NCBI RefSeq assembly: GCF_004027225.2
Contig: NC_044282.2
Span: 62,423,725-62,487,724, forward strand
Length of the DNA stretch: 64,000 nucleotides
Direction of reading: 5' to 3'
From: Strigops habroptila
Lineage: Eukaryota > Chordata > Aves > Psittaciformes > Psittacidae
A model generated the notes under the pieces. The model was given only the letters and a program-made list of their open reading frames with translations, ran no database searches and was not told the origin of the DNA. Position 1 is the first letter of the stretch, and every line of letters begins with the position of its first letter. The translations under genes and the position numbers were made by a program. Positions 12,593-25,530 of this stretch are shown here, in pieces.

Positions 12593-12660
12593 ATAGAATC
12601 ATAGAATATTTTGAGTTGGATGGGACCCATAAGTATCACTGAGTCTCTGGTCAGACACCA
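12593..12660 (-). mobile_element. CR1 tail fragment, minus strand
   Basis: The terminal 'atagaatcatagaat' followed by 'ttttgagttggatgggacc' is the complement of a CR1 3' end of an older subfamily. Similarity fades after about 12660; where the element stops is uncertain. Confidence 0.75.
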
Positions 12661-13076
12661 AAAGGACTCGCTGAGCCAGGCTTTGTATGCATGATGACTG
12701 ACCACAGAGGACCTGTTCTCCATGAGGGAGTCTGGATCTGTTTTGAATGCATGTATATTTTTGACATCTTTGACACCACTTAATGTCAGACGCAATGTGC
12801 AGAAGTACTTCCTTGTTTGTGTTTGAAGCCTGTTATCTTCTCCCCAGGTTGAAAGTCCAGCCACTCCGGATAACACCGGGACATCCATCTGTCAGATTAT
12901 TTGTCAGGACCAAAGTACTGGCTTCAGGAAAAGAAAGGCAACTGCAAGAGATAAAGGGACTGAGATAGGAGTGCTCCCAGTAAAAACACACTGCTGAGCA
13001 CCAGGGGTGAGGAGGCAAATTGTCCAAACTATAGCACAGGAGTGAATAGAGACACACTGCAAATGGTGGATCGGGT

Positions 13077-13399
13077 GGTGGGGCAGCCACAGCTTCTCTG
13101 GGCAAACTGTGCCAGGGCCTCAGCACCCTCACAGGGAACAACTTCTTCCTCATGGCTCATCTAAATCTGCCCTCTATCAAATTGTCCTGTCACTACAGGC
13201 CCTTGTCAAAAGCCCCTCTCCAGCTTTCTTGTTGGTCCTTTAGGCACTGGAAGCTGCTCTAAGGTCTCCCTGGAGCCTTCTCTTCTCCAGGCTGAACAAG
13301 CCCAGCTCTCTCAGCCTGTCTCCATAGCGGAGGTGCTTCAGTCCTTGAGCATCTTTGCGGCCTCCCCTGGAGTTTCTCCAACAGCTCCACATCCTGTAT
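13077..13399 (-). mobile_element. CR1 internal piece lacking its 3' end, minus strand
   Basis: Complement of CR1 from the 'ggggcagccacagcttctc' block to 'caacagctccacatcc'. The last roughly 190 bp of a normal element, including the 8-bp tail, are absent at the low-coordinate side. Because CR1 copies are usually 5'-truncated and keep the 3' end, a later deletion is implied. Confidence 0.93.
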
Positions 13400-16151
13400 G
13401 TAAGACCAGGGTGTTATCTAATGCTCCCTTCCTCTCTGGTTCCTTGAAACACAGCTCAGTAGAGGGTGTGTAAAAGCACCAGCCAAACAACATTCTGCCC
13501 CATTCTGTCCCCATTCTGCTGATGTGCTGGGACCACAGAGCTGGACCTTGTTCCCACGCCATCCCTTGGCTGTTCTTCTGTCATCATTACATTGAGCAGA
13601 GCTGTCCAGCTTTGGCGATCAAAGGTCATCTGGGACCTTCCTGTGCCACAGCTTGTACCTCCATTTTTAATGCAAGCGTCCTGAAAAGGATTTCCCTCAT
13701 GTATTGAACATATTTCCTCTTTCAGAAAGAAAGGGCCTGCACCAGTCTGTGGTGCTGGGTGTTGAAGCAGTTCTTGTTTGACAACTCCCATCAGATTGTT
13801 TCAGAGACTGTTTTCCTCATTCAAAGTGGTTCTGGAACAAGGAGTCAATAAATAGGGTTCTAAAGCCTGAGTTAGTTCATGTTCTGCAGATGATGCGGAA
13901 GAGGATGGCATGACAGCATGGAGTGACATGGCGTGGGATGGCATAGGATGAGATGGGATGGGATGATGAGATGGCATTGGCTATCACAGGGCCCTTGGGT
14001 ATATGACTCAATCCCTCCATCTCCTTCTTCATCAAAAGCCCCCCAAAGAGACGGAAACTACAGCAGCCAAAGACATCATTTGCCAGGTGATAAAACCCCT
14101 GGGAGCTGGAGCAGGGAAAGGATTCCCTGCCCTGATGGAATGTCTCAGCTCTCCCATGCACCCAGCTAAACGTGCTGAACTGGTAATTCCTGACTGACAG
14201 GAGCGAGCTGGCTGAGGAAGCTGAACTGTGAAGCAAGTATCTGTTCTGGTGAAGAAATGTATACCCCATTTTCCCCCTTTTCTCTCTCTTTTAATGCATC
14301 CCTTCTGTGAGAACAGCAATAGTTTCTACACTCAGTGTTCAACAGGCAGACATAATGTCTTCACTCTGCTGCCTTCTGGAGTCCTGCTTTGACAAAAAGG
14401 GAAGTTCAATTATTTCTTTAGTAAAACTGGATGGAAAAAACAACAGCTCTGCACAGTTTCATCCTCCAGAATGAAAACATCTCATGGAAGCTGCAATCTA
14501 TTTTATTTTATTCTTTTACACTCCTCGGTGGCTCATACATCTCCCCAACAACAATTTAATTAGGAGATACCTCGCTTCCTTTCACGCATGGAGGAACAGC
14601 AAAACAGAAGAGAATGACAGTTGTATGAAATTATTTCATTCCAGCCTCTTTTGAGATGAAGAAAAGCAGGAGGGTGTTTTCCTTCCTGGGTTGAGGAGAT
14701 ATGAAGAGGCTTGGGCTGTGCACTTATGTGGACAACTGATGTTCAGTTGCTCTCATTGCTTCCAATTATTTTTCTTATGTTACTCCAGGCTTGCATGGCA
14801 GAATGGACATTGCTCACCTCATCTAGCCCCTGAGAATATGTTGTCCTTAAACCTGCTAATATCTCTGCCAGTAGCTCCCATGCCGGTGCCTGAAGAGCAT
14901 CACCCAGGTCCCTGCTGCTGTTGCTGCCCTGGAGCCCGTATGTCAAAGGGTGGTTCTGTTGGGGTGGGGTGTGTATCCAAACCCCCACGTCTGCATGGGA
15001 TGGTCTGGTGAGCCTTTTCCCATCAACCAGCTCTGCCTAGCGTTGTCCTCTGCTGAGGACAGGCTGAGTCATATTCTGAGCAGAGGCAGTGTCTGTAAGT
15101 GCAGGGAGTTCTTGTGCGACCCAGCTCCTCTTACCTTTCATCTCCGACACGACATGAAATGGAGTCTCTAAGGACCAGTTTATTATATTTTCTTGGAAAT
15201 TTCACTGCCCAAATGTGCTTGATGATTGAGAGAATGCAGGCAAGCTAAGCCAGGGCCAGGGAGACTGGGGAGCGCCAACATGTCCAAGTAACACATTAAA
15301 AGGGCAATAATTATCTATCAAGTTCCCCAGAGAAATGAATTCCTCCAAGTATAGCACTTGCAATGTATCATTCAGGCTACTGGTGCTTTCCACACGCAGA
15401 CTTTCAGAAGGGTGCTTGGGACAAAGCTGGGAGGAGCATCTGTCCATCTGTTAGCCAGGCTGGAGCTGTTTCCCTCAGCAGATGCTCTGCTATTTGAGCA
15501 AGGCTGGGATGTCAGGGATCATAACAAGAAGAGATGCCCGTGAGTATCAGAGGCATCCATGTGGGGCTAGAAGGTTTTGAGGGAGACCTCTGCCTTCATC
15601 TGGACTTTGAGACTAAGCCCCGAATAGTGCAGATGCACAAGCTCAGAGTGAGCTGGATTACTCCTGTGCTGCAACAGAAGCCAGGCACCAAGAGCAAGTG
15701 CAGATGCCAGTTTGGGACCTACATCTGGAGGGGGCTCCTTCTCAGCCACCAGTCCCAACCAGGGAGGATGTTTTTAGGCAGGTGCTGACAGAATTCCTCC
15801 TCCATCTTTTCCAAGCACTTTCTGGAAACGAGTCAACAGATGCACTAGCCCATCCATCAGTCTGGCCTACAGCCTCCCGAGGAGGAAATGGATGCAGGGA
15901 GGGGGGTGGAATCTGTTTAGATTTGCTAAAAGCAAAGTATTCTTGCCTCGCTCACTGTTTATGAGAGCAGACAGGACAAAGAAAAGATGCAGCTGGATTA
16001 GGAGATGGAGGCGTTGGTGATAGCTCGTGCCTCTGGGGAGGCTTTTGACTAGGACAGGCTTACTTCTGTTGGGTAAGAATGCTCCTTACCCCAGGCACAA
16101 GTGAATGTGACCTAATTGCAGTAAGAAAATCCTGGTCACAGCATCCACTTT
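13400..16151. other. Unique non-coding sequence
   Basis: About 2.7 kb without recognisable exons, containing only the small ATGGG tract at 13925-13975. AT-rich, unique-looking sequence at 14270-14660 could include conserved non-coding elements, which cannot be judged without an alignment. Confidence 0.45.
13925..13975. repeat. Degenerate ATGGG/ATGGC pentamer tract
   Basis: Roughly ten imperfect 5-bp units (gatgg, gatga, catgg) around 'gagatgggatgggatgatga'. Confidence 0.75.
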
Positions 16152-16400
16152 CATAGAATCATCAATCACTGAATCATCGAATCATAGAATCACAGAATGA
16201 TTTGGGTTGGAAAGAACCTTAAAGCCCATCCAGTTCCAACCCCCTGCCATGGGCAGGGACACCTTCCACTAGACCAGGTTGCTCCAAGCCCCTGTGTCCA
16301 ACTTGGCCTTGAACACTGCCAGGGATGGGGCAGCCACAGCTTCTCTGGGCAATGTGTGCCGGGGTCTTACCACCCTCATAGTGAAGAATTTCTTCCTCAG
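16152..16400 (-). mobile_element. CR1 (3' end), minus strand
   Basis: Starts with an expanded, imperfect tail (repeated 'gaatcat' and 'gaatcac' units at 16152-16198). It continues through 'atttgggttggaaagaacc' and the 'catgggcagggacacc' block to the 'gtgaagaatttcttcctca' block. Confidence 0.95.
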
Positions 16401-19206
16401 ACAATGTGCAGAGGATTAACATCATCTTTCAAGACCATCAACAGCCTCCAGGTTTGTCCATGGTCTCCCAGACCTGATGCTGGATTGGCCCGGGTATGCC
16501 CCACTGCCACCCTTGTCCCAGGTGAAGTTCACTCCATCGCTCTAACCAGCCTGCAAAAGAGCTCAGAAAGCTCAAGGACGTGGCAGAGATGAGACAAACT
16601 ATCAGAGTTTATGTCTCCTAATGAAAAAAGGAATCAGGTAACCATGGTAACACCCAGCAGGGAAGCCATGGAGACCAAACTAATGTCATGGGGCAGCAGA
16701 TACCTCTAGGAGGAAAGTTCTCCCTGTCCTAGATGGATGCTGGGTGTCCCAGCCACCCTTGAAGCCCCATGGATGAAGTGGCTCTGCTTTCTCCCAAGGG
16801 TGGTGGAGAGCAAATCCTGGGCACAAGTGGGCAGGCAGCCTGCTGGTAAAAGCAAAAGGATTGGTGCTGGATGAGACAACCCAGTGTCGAGAAGCAATGA
16901 GGCACCAGCAGTGCTCAGAGTGTTGGGAACAGCAGGGTGTGAGGCTGGGATGTCTGTGGAAATGCTGGGACCCCAAAGAAAGCAGGGACCCCAGGACATC
17001 AGTGTGAGTGCAGAGGAGCAGGGGTGGGGAGGATGGTCACACCCCAGGACCTGGTGCTGGGCTCAGTGAGCTGGAGCACAGGCTTGGCCATGGAGAATGC
17101 AGTCAAGGATGCTGCCAGCCTGGTGGCACCATCCCTACAGGGTGAAGTTTCCCATTGCACAGAGCTCTCCTGTGGATGGGGTTTTGGTGCCATGTGGCTC
17201 TGCAAAGCTGCATGGGCACCAGGGTGGCAGCAGGGTGACCCTGCCACTGCCAGCCCTTTCCTAAACCTGCTTATCCCAAACTATGGAAAAGGATCAAACA
17301 TCAATTTTCCCTTCACCCCCTGTGTGCCGGCATCATCCAGGGAGGCTGCAAAGGCATTTTGTGTTCATCATCAGCCCTGTGTGTTGTCAGGCTCCAGCTC
17401 TTTAAGTGCGTAAATGCTCCAGTTTCTCAATTTCCCATGAGCAGAGCTTCTTATTTCAAAACAAAGCCGCCTTCCTGATCGTTAATCTCCCCCAAATCCA
17501 GGAGAAGCCCAGCGATCCCATTTAAATGGGGTTTTATCTGTGGGTCTGGCCCGGTGAGAACTCAGAGGGATGCTCCCTTTTAACTCTGCTGTGTGCAACT
17601 GCTCAAACTGATGTGTATTGAGGGTAAGCGTGATCTGCAGCCCCTGTCCATTAGTTACCTCTCACAAGCAGCAGGCATGAGGGAAACAAATGGCTTATTT
17701 TACTCACATCCAATCCATTGCCCTTGGAAACTCACTAACTCTGAAGCTGTCATAGTTGAAAGGAGGATGCTAACAAGAGCGATGCTGAATAGAGCAGTGT
17801 AAATAAGGGATAATTTGGTTGGGGCTGAACTGAGAAGTCAAACGCAAAGTTATTCTGTGAACAGAGAAATATATTAAGCCAGAGTATGTGTAGTATCCTG
17901 TGGTTTGGATTTTCTTATGCCTCCCAATGGGGTAGACCAGCTGTGAAAGATGGAGAAAAAGGTAAAACAAGGAGTTTTACTGTGTTTTCCAAGGAGCAGT
18001 GCAAGATGTTCAGGAGCTGGCCACATCCCTTCAAACCCCAGCCTGCACCACAGCTTGTGGGGACAAGGTGGGGCTTGTGGGGACAAGGCATGGAGCTGAA
18101 TGCAAAATCTGTTCCCCCGTGGCACCAGGTCCAGCTGGAGATGCTGCACCAGGAGCCTGGCTCCTGGGGAAGAGCAGTGTATCTCCGTCTCAGAGGACAC
18201 GGAGGCTTGAGGAGACTCCTGGGTACCATTGAGGTCTACTCAGGTCATGCGAGGTGACGCTGGCAGCGAGCACAGCTTGTTCGAGACACCTCCTGCCTAG
18301 GAAAACATCTGTCCTGCCAACGGAGAGACATGCAGGAGCCTTGGAGGACGGTCTGAAAATCACTTTGAGCTTCCCATGAAGGGTCTGGGGTTTAACATGT
18401 TTTCCCTGGCCACAGAAAGTAGCATCTTCAATGCAGACAGCCTAGCAACCAGGAAACTTGGGTACCAACCTGTCTATACGTTGCGTCTGAAATTATGAGA
18501 TATTCACAGCTTGCAGCTGTGGCTTCATTATTAACCATTAACCTTTTTAACCATTTTGCACACTTTATGGATCAAACGCCTTTTTAGAACATTCATCTTC
18601 CCTGTATCTCATGTCCCTGAAAGAGATGACATGATGGTAACAGTCTATATGTGCTGAGAATAATGTCTGTATTCTCTTAACAGAGAAACTACACATTAAG
18701 AGTTTAGAAATACTGTTGCCTTATCTGCCCACTGGGAAGGAAAGTGCATGTTTCTGCAGCAAGGTTAATGAACAGCTCAGTATTCCCCTCGCCGCATCCA
18801 GAGCCAACCTTAAATCCTTCCTGGGAGCTTTTGCTTCTGACACAATGATGGATGGGAGAATAATGGCCCAGCTGAGATGCTGGTGCAGAACAGTGGCGGA
18901 TCACTTTGGGGACGATTGAGCAGTGCAGGGTTTAAAGTAGAAATAGCAACAGGTTTTTTTCCCTCTTTGCTTCTTGTAGCAATCCCTCTGATGAGGCTGC
19001 TGGTGTGACGAGTGTATGGTCAGGGGATGGATGGGGGCATGGGCATCACCTCTGTACCTAACAGGTCCCCAGTCTGCCAAGGACAATGAAGACACAGAGT
19101 TAGGAGTTGCCAGAACATTCCCATTCTTCAAAGTCCTTCCTGCAGTGTGCTCAGGCTTTTTCAATCATCAAGATAAAGGTGAGGGAGAAAACTTGTCACA
19201 GTGTAT
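16401..19206. other. Unique non-coding sequence
   Basis: About 2.8 kb with no exon recognised. AT-rich segments at about 17420-17900 and 18470-18760 look unique and free of repeats and are candidates for conserved non-coding DNA. Confidence 0.45.
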
Positions 19207-19682
19207 AATCACAGAATCACAGCACGGTTTGTGTTGGAAGGGACCTTAAAGCTCATCCAGTTCCAACCCTCTGCCATGGGCAGGGACACCTTCCACTAGA
19301 CCAGGTTGCTCCAGCCTGGTCTTGATCATTGCCAGGGATGGGGCAGCCACAGCTTCTCCTGGGACCTTGTGCCAGTCTCTCACCACCTTCACAGGGAACA
19401 ACTTCTTCCTAAGATCTCATCTAAACCTCCCCTCTGTCAGTTTAAAGCTATTCCCCCTTGTCCTGTCCCTACAGGCCCTTGTCAAAAGCCCCTCTCCAGA
19501 TTTCTTGTCAGCCCCTTTAGGCACTGGAAGCTGCTCTAAGGTCTCCCCGGAGCCTTCTCTTCTCCAGGCTGAACAAGCCCAGCTCTCTCAGCCTGTCTCC
19601 ATAGCAGAGGTGCTCCAGCCCTTGGAGCATCTTCATGGCCTCCTCTGGATTTGCTCCAACAGCTCCACGTCCTTCTTATGAT
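19207..19682 (-). mobile_element. CR1 (3' end), minus strand, about 475 bp
   Basis: Complement of CR1 from the tail (atcacagaatcacagcac) to 'agctccacgtccttcttatg'. It contains all the standard 3' blocks without obvious large deletions and is a good reference copy for the other elements in the window. Confidence 0.96.
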
Positions 19683-22600
19683 GGGGAACCTAAACCCAAT
19701 AATGACGTCTCCTGGGGAAAACAATTGGTAGTGGAGGCTCTTTAATGAAGCAGGCAAAGGGAGATTGAAAGAACTGGAGACTAAGGTTGGAACAAGCAAA
19801 GTTGAAGTTAGGAATACAATTAGAGCTTCCCAGGATGCCCTTTCTGAGGGGTCTGGGCTACCCCTGAGCCCTGGACATTCAGATTAAGCCTTCACATTCA
19901 CTCAGGAACCTCCATGAAGGCTTCCTCAAAGATTCAGCTGAGGTTCAGCTCAGGAGGTACCTCTCCTGATCCCCATCAGGGAATGTACCACCCTGGACAC
20001 CTGCATGCTGCACAGGGTGCAGGAAGGTGCTAGGACCAGATTCCCTGCCCAGCGCAGTGCTCCTGGTACCCACAGCCTGCTCCATGCTCAGCTCTCAACA
20101 CCTTATCTTCTCCCCAGCACCTATCTGCTGGTACCTGGCCTGGGCACCACATTTAAAACTCTTAACTGTGGCCCAAGATTCTTTAGAGCTGGACAGGGTG
20201 CAGACAGTTTGTATATCATTATATGAGCACCACATGTAATTTCCAGGGTTGAAGGCTATGCAGCAATTCCTGAGATGGGGATGTCATTCTGCTTTGATGC
20301 GCAGGACCTTGGTCCTAAAGAACTTCCCTGACTGTTCTCCTAAATACTTTGGGTTCCTAAAGTCCTTTGGACTTCCATGCAGAACTGCAAAACTTCCTTT
20401 GAGGGCAAATCCCCTTCCTGACTGCAGCAACTTGGGAAGATGCTGGATTTCTGCAGCCAGACCCACCATGAGTTCCTGAGACCCAGGGCAGCTGCAGAGT
20501 AGGCAAAGCTGCTGTGTCACGGCCATGGCAAGGGTCTCCTGCTTTTACATCCATGAGGAGCTGGGAATTGGCACTAAACTGATGCAAAAGGTTGTCTTCT
20601 GCCAAATCAACCCAATGTGGGGGACTTGGCCACCCCTAACCTCACCTGCATTCGGCTTCCCCAGACATCTGCAGAACCCAGAAAGGATTTACTGGGATTT
20701 TCTCCCTTCTTTTGACTCAAAATACAAATGAATCATGCTGAAGATTCATCTCTTATCACATCTTCCCTCTTGCCTCCCCCTCTTTCTTTTTTTGCTGTTT
20801 TCTTGGTTTGTAACTTTCCCAGCTCTGTGAGAAGGGTTGTCAAAGCTGTTTCTTAAAGACAAAACTGAGAAGACCATCCACTTGTTTGACAACTGCTCCT
20901 GGATTTTGCTTTCTTTCCCCCTGCTGCCAGCTTCATTATCCCAGTTCAATCTTGACCTTGCATTTTCAGCTTTAGCTTGCCTTTCATGTTTCCCACTCAA
21001 GGGCAACTCTGTTCATTCCAGCAGAGCTTCCTCCAGGCCCTCCCAGGCGGCTCCTGTGACAGACAAACAGCTGCACTGGAGTTTGCTTGCCAAAAAACCC
21101 CACCCCACTATATTGGGGCTCCTGAATAGCTCACCACAACATGACCTCGTGCATGGTTTGCACCTTGCATTACCTGCAGACAAAGCCCTAAAGCGATGAT
21201 GCTCGGGGGCTGCCCCAAATAAGCAGGGGACAGAAAAAGGGAGGCAGCTGGAAGGGAGGAAAAAGGTCAAAGGATGGTAATAAGAGCTATAAAAGGTATA
21301 AAATGATGGTAATAACATAGCTCCAGAGTTTCCCTAACTGCACCTATACTCACAGGTCCATGCAAGCCTTAGACATAAAACTGCGCCACTCTCAGTGCTG
21401 ATATATACTTAGATGTCCCTGTTAGGGAAGAGGTTTCTCTTCTCTCTCATCAAGGACGTATTAATGAACAGTCTCATTTAATTATTTCCCTTCCAGAGGA
21501 CAGATGGCATGGAGGGGGGTGGGAGACAGATGGTCAGTGTGAGCCTATAGCCAAGACACGGTGGTTCCCAAAACAAGCCCCAGCCTCAGCAAGCAACTGA
21601 GAGATGCTGGAAAAGAGGATGCCTATGCCTAAACCCTAGCAGTGCCCTGGAACAGCTTATCCTGGAGCCCAGGAAGTCCTGACAAGGGTCTAGCAATTGC
21701 CATCAGCAGTTTCCAGTGTCCTGACTGTAATTACAGGGATTACACTGATTACAGAAAAGCAGGCCACATGCAAGGGGGAAGAAATGTGTTTCACTTAATA
21801 CTGCTATTTGACTTAATACCACGTATTTGCTTTCAGAGGCAAGAGAGGAGCACCTGGGGACACTCGCCTCAGGGGTGGAAACCTTCATCCCAGCCATGGT
21901 CCAAAGCAAATGGCACTGTCTCCCTCACACTCGTCTCAGGAACGTCCGAGTATTTTGCAGAATTCCTGCAGGGACTTTCAGTGCTGATGGATCATTTCTG
22001 GGATATTTATGATCTTATAACAGATAATAATTGTTTCTGTTGAAAAGCAAAAAAAATGAGCAACCTCACAGTTCCTATAATCAGAAAGAGTCTCCTGCTG
22101 GGACCCATCCAAGTTTCCTCCTGACGTCATGAGCATCCATCACCTGTCTGGAACATAAAATAGGTGAAATCATACAAGTGCAGATATCTGTGCAGGAAAC
22201 ATTCTCCTCTGTCCCAAGGAACAGCAAAGAAGCAAACAGGAGATATTCTGAGTTGCACTTAAGGAATCAGACAACTGCTCTGGAGGAACTAATTAAAATC
22301 CAGGAACTAAATGTATTTAGATACACTGTCAGTCTGAATTATGCCAAGTGTGTTTGACTTTCACATGTTTAATTAAACTTGTTTGCATGGCAGGATGCAC
22401 AAATCTCCCAGCTCAGCTTTACAAGCTCCTGGAACAAATGTTTTAAGAGTGAAGAGCTCTCAGACGCATTAAAAAGTTCAAAGAAAACTGAAAAGATTGG
22501 GAGGAGGGCTGTATCCTCATGTGCAGGGGGGAGTGAAGGGTGGGTTTTAGAGAGGGTTTCTTTGCTTTCTGGATATTGATTGAGATCTGGGACTGTGGGG

Positions 22601-23628
22601 TCCCATGCTGGGCAGGGCTGCTGCAATGGGAGCTCACAGTGGGTATCCCCACTGCAGAGTTTTGGGGGAGATACCCCATTCCTGCACCCGTATCAGGTGC
22701 TGCACTTAGGATCTTCAGCATCCCATCGCCCAGACAGTTCAACAGCATCACTGTCCTGCCCTCCTGAAACCCATCTGGCCTGAGAGAGAGTGCAGATGAA
22801 GTTGTTTATCCAGGGCTGGGATGCTCGTGCCAGGCAGATCCTCATGCCCAGCTGGTGACCCACAGGCTGTGGGGAAAACCAAGCTCAGTGATGCTGAAAC
22901 CTCCTGGGACAGGCACCAGGCAGGATCCCCTCGTGCCAGCTGCCCCGCACACCGTGTCACTGCAGTCCCCTCCATGCTGCCTGAGAGCTCCTGCTAATTA
23001 GCTTGTGTTTTAATGTGTTTGAACATCTCTCTCTGCTCTTTTCGCCTTTGCCACTTGACATTTGGAGCTATGTAAACACACCGAGCCGTGGCAGGCTTTG
23101 TGCCTTTTTCCATTCAACAGAACTGCTAACATTACCTCCACAACTGCAGTGGCCAGTGGTGTGTCAGAGAGGAGCATCACAAGCATGGCATGGCCATGCC
23201 TTCTCCTTTGCCTCTGGGGGTCCCACCAGCATCCCCTGCCATAGGCGGGACCATCACCAGCCCCCAGCCCTGCTGCCTCAGGGGATTCCTGCCCTGAAGG
23301 GCAGATTTCCTTTGGAAAAGGCTCACTTAGGGCATCCTGAGGTTGAGCTTCTTCTGGCTGAACAGAGAGAGGAAAACATCCAGTCCAGACCCTCTCACAC
23401 TGAGCAATGCTTCTTTACTCACTGATTTTTGCAGCCCCTTCCCAGCAGCCAGAAGTCCTCCTGGCTCTTAGCAATGACCTTTTTCCTCATCTGGTGATCA
23501 GGTTTTTTCTAGCAGAGGGCAACTCTGCTGTGCCATGCATGGCCACGAGCACAGACATTTCCTACACAGTCACCCCTCAGCAGGATCACGCATGTCCTTG
23601 CTTTGCTGCACCCTCAGCAGGGGTCTGA
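19683..23628. other. Unique non-coding sequence
   Basis: About 3.9 kb without a recognised exon or repeat. The frame at 20249-20479 on the plus strand was examined as a possible CIB4 exon and rejected. The AT-rich stretch at 22300-22480 is a possible conserved non-coding element. Confidence 0.45.
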
Positions 23629-24028
23629 AATCATAGAACCACAGAATGGTTTGGGTTGGAAGGGACATTAAAGATCATCTAGTTCCAACCCCCCTGCCAT
23701 GGGCAGGGACACCTTCTGCTAGAGCAGGTTGCTCCAAGCCCCTGTGTCCAACCTGGCCTTGAACACTGCCAGGGATGGGGCAGCCGCAGCTTCTCTGGGC
23801 ACCCTGAGCCAGGGCCTCAGCACCCTCACAGGGAACAACTTCTTCCTAAGATCTCATCTCAATCTCCCCTCTGTCAGGTTAAAGCCATTCCCTCTAGTCC
23901 TGTCCCTACAGACCCTTGTCAAAAGCTCCTCTCCAGCTTTCTTGTCAGCTCCTTTATGCACTGGAAGCTGCTCTAAGGTCTCCCTGGAGCCTTCTCTTCT
24001 CCAGGCTGAACAACCCCAACTTGGTCAG
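23629..24028 (-). mobile_element. CR1 (3' end), minus strand, about 400 bp
   Basis: Complement of CR1 from the tail (aatcatagaaccacagaatgg) to the 'ccaggctgaacaacccc' block, ending abruptly there, so 5'-truncated in the usual way. Confidence 0.95.
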
Positions 24029-25351
24029 CTTCAGGTCCTCTTCCATGGGGTGGGGAGCTCCAGAACAGCAGGGTCCTCCTTTGTAGAGCCAGCAACAGCC
24101 CCAAGGATTCCCTGAGGAGGTGTAGGATGCATCCCATTGCCATGCACCCACCAAACAGGCTCCTGTCCTGAGGGGTTTTTCAGGATGTGCAGAAGACCCC
24201 TTCCTGTAGGCAGGATTTTGGGGTGCTGGCCCTGATGCCACACAGCTCTCTCCCTCCTCCCAAGCAGAAATCTCCCCCTTGGCAAACAAAACCAGTCCCT
24301 AGGTGAGAGGACTGGCATGGAGCCTCCCTGCTTCTTATCTATTCCTGCAGCATCCCCAGCACAGAGCGAGCTGGGGACAGAGTCTCGCCACGCGTCTGCC
24401 ATGGATCATTTCAGATGAACGTTTTGCATTTCAGGAGGGCTATAAAATGATCAAGCCAGCCTCTCCCCGGGCCGCCTCTGCAGTCATTACCCACCGAGCA
24501 GATAATAAAGGAGACACGACCATCCGTGTTCCCATAACAGCAGGACGGAGGGCTCCAGCAGGCAGCTCACGCTCGCCTACCTTGATTGCTTATGCAGATA
24601 ACCCGGCACCAAGCACACAGGAATGGCTCTGCTTTGCCTTTGCACAACTGGATTTTGCACAGAGCTGGGGGTGGGGGGCAGAGAGGGATTCTTTTTTCAT
24701 GTTGGGAGTCAGAGAACAAACACTTTGTTATTACGGATCATCTGTTCTATGCGAGTATCTAACAGCCCTGCTGGTGGATGAATACATGGTAAAATACATC
24801 TCAACAAACAAGCTCCAGTCTGAACACAGAAAGGTGGGAAAAAAAGCCAATGTCACTTGCTCAGAAAGCCCTTAGGAAGTTGTCTAAGATCGTAAAGAGC
24901 ATCAGATTGATCCCATAAACATCTCTCTGCCTGCTTATATAGCTGGAAAAACATGGCAGGACAGGAGCTTGAGCTGTCAGGGTGGGTGTCAGCCTGAGTT
25001 AACCTTTACCTGGTTAAGTGGTGCCGGTGGCTGTGCCAGACAATGCTCAGGCCAGGGGCTTGGGGGACCCCGCGTTCTGGAGGAGTCTGAGCCAGGATCT
25101 GGGAGCAAACAAGGTGGGGAAGGGTGGTCAGAGGGAAGTGATGGTCAAGGGAAGTGGTGGTCAGAGGGAGAAGTGTTTTTCCAGAGGCAGAAGAGGAGGA
25201 GAGGGCTTGCTCAGAGCTAAGCTGGGTCTGGACAAAATCAACATGCGTTTGCAAAACACTGAGCTTGACTTAATTAATGGGACATGCTGGAGTGTGGGAA
25301 GAGCGCAGTAAACAACCGTGCCAGTTATCCCTGGCATCTCTGCTGTGGTGG
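24029..25351. other. Unique non-coding sequence
   Basis: About 1.3 kb. It holds a 190-codon plus-strand open frame (24303-24875) with no start context, motif or splice pattern to support it, and a small minisatellite at 25123-25175. Confidence 0.45.
25123..25175. repeat. Three-unit purine-rich minisatellite
   Basis: Three imperfect 16-19 bp units of the form 'ggtggtcagagggaagt', the middle one reading 'gatggtcaagggaagt'. Strongly purine-biased on the plus strand. Confidence 0.75.
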
Positions 25352-25530
25352 GTCACAGAATCGCAGAATGGTTTGGGTGGGAAAGGACATTTAAAGGTCA
25401 TCTAGTTCAACCCCCCCTGCCAAGGGCAGGGACACCTTCCGATATATCAGGCAGCTCAGAGCCCCGTCCAGCCTGGTCTTGAATGTTTCCAGGGTTGGGG
25501 CATCTACCACCTCTCTGGGCAACCTGTGAC
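25352..25530 (-). mobile_element. CR1 (3' end), minus strand, divergent subfamily
   Basis: Tail 'cacagaatcgcagaatgg' followed by 'tttgggtgggaaaggacat'. The next block contains 'cttgaatgtttccagggtt', which differs from the 'cttgaacactgccaggg' found in the other copies, indicating another subfamily. Confidence 0.9.

Noticed and set aside
20249-20479. Possible CIB4 exon 3 (Leu-Arg-x-Asn-Pro after a Lys-Tyr-Phe)
   Set aside because: Only a few scattered residues match, there are no convincing splice sites, and the sequence looks like repetitive 'cctaaag' non-coding DNA.
24303-24875. 190-codon plus-strand open frame
   Set aside because: No family motif, no coding-like splice context, and a length that chance can give in 64 kb searched in six frames.
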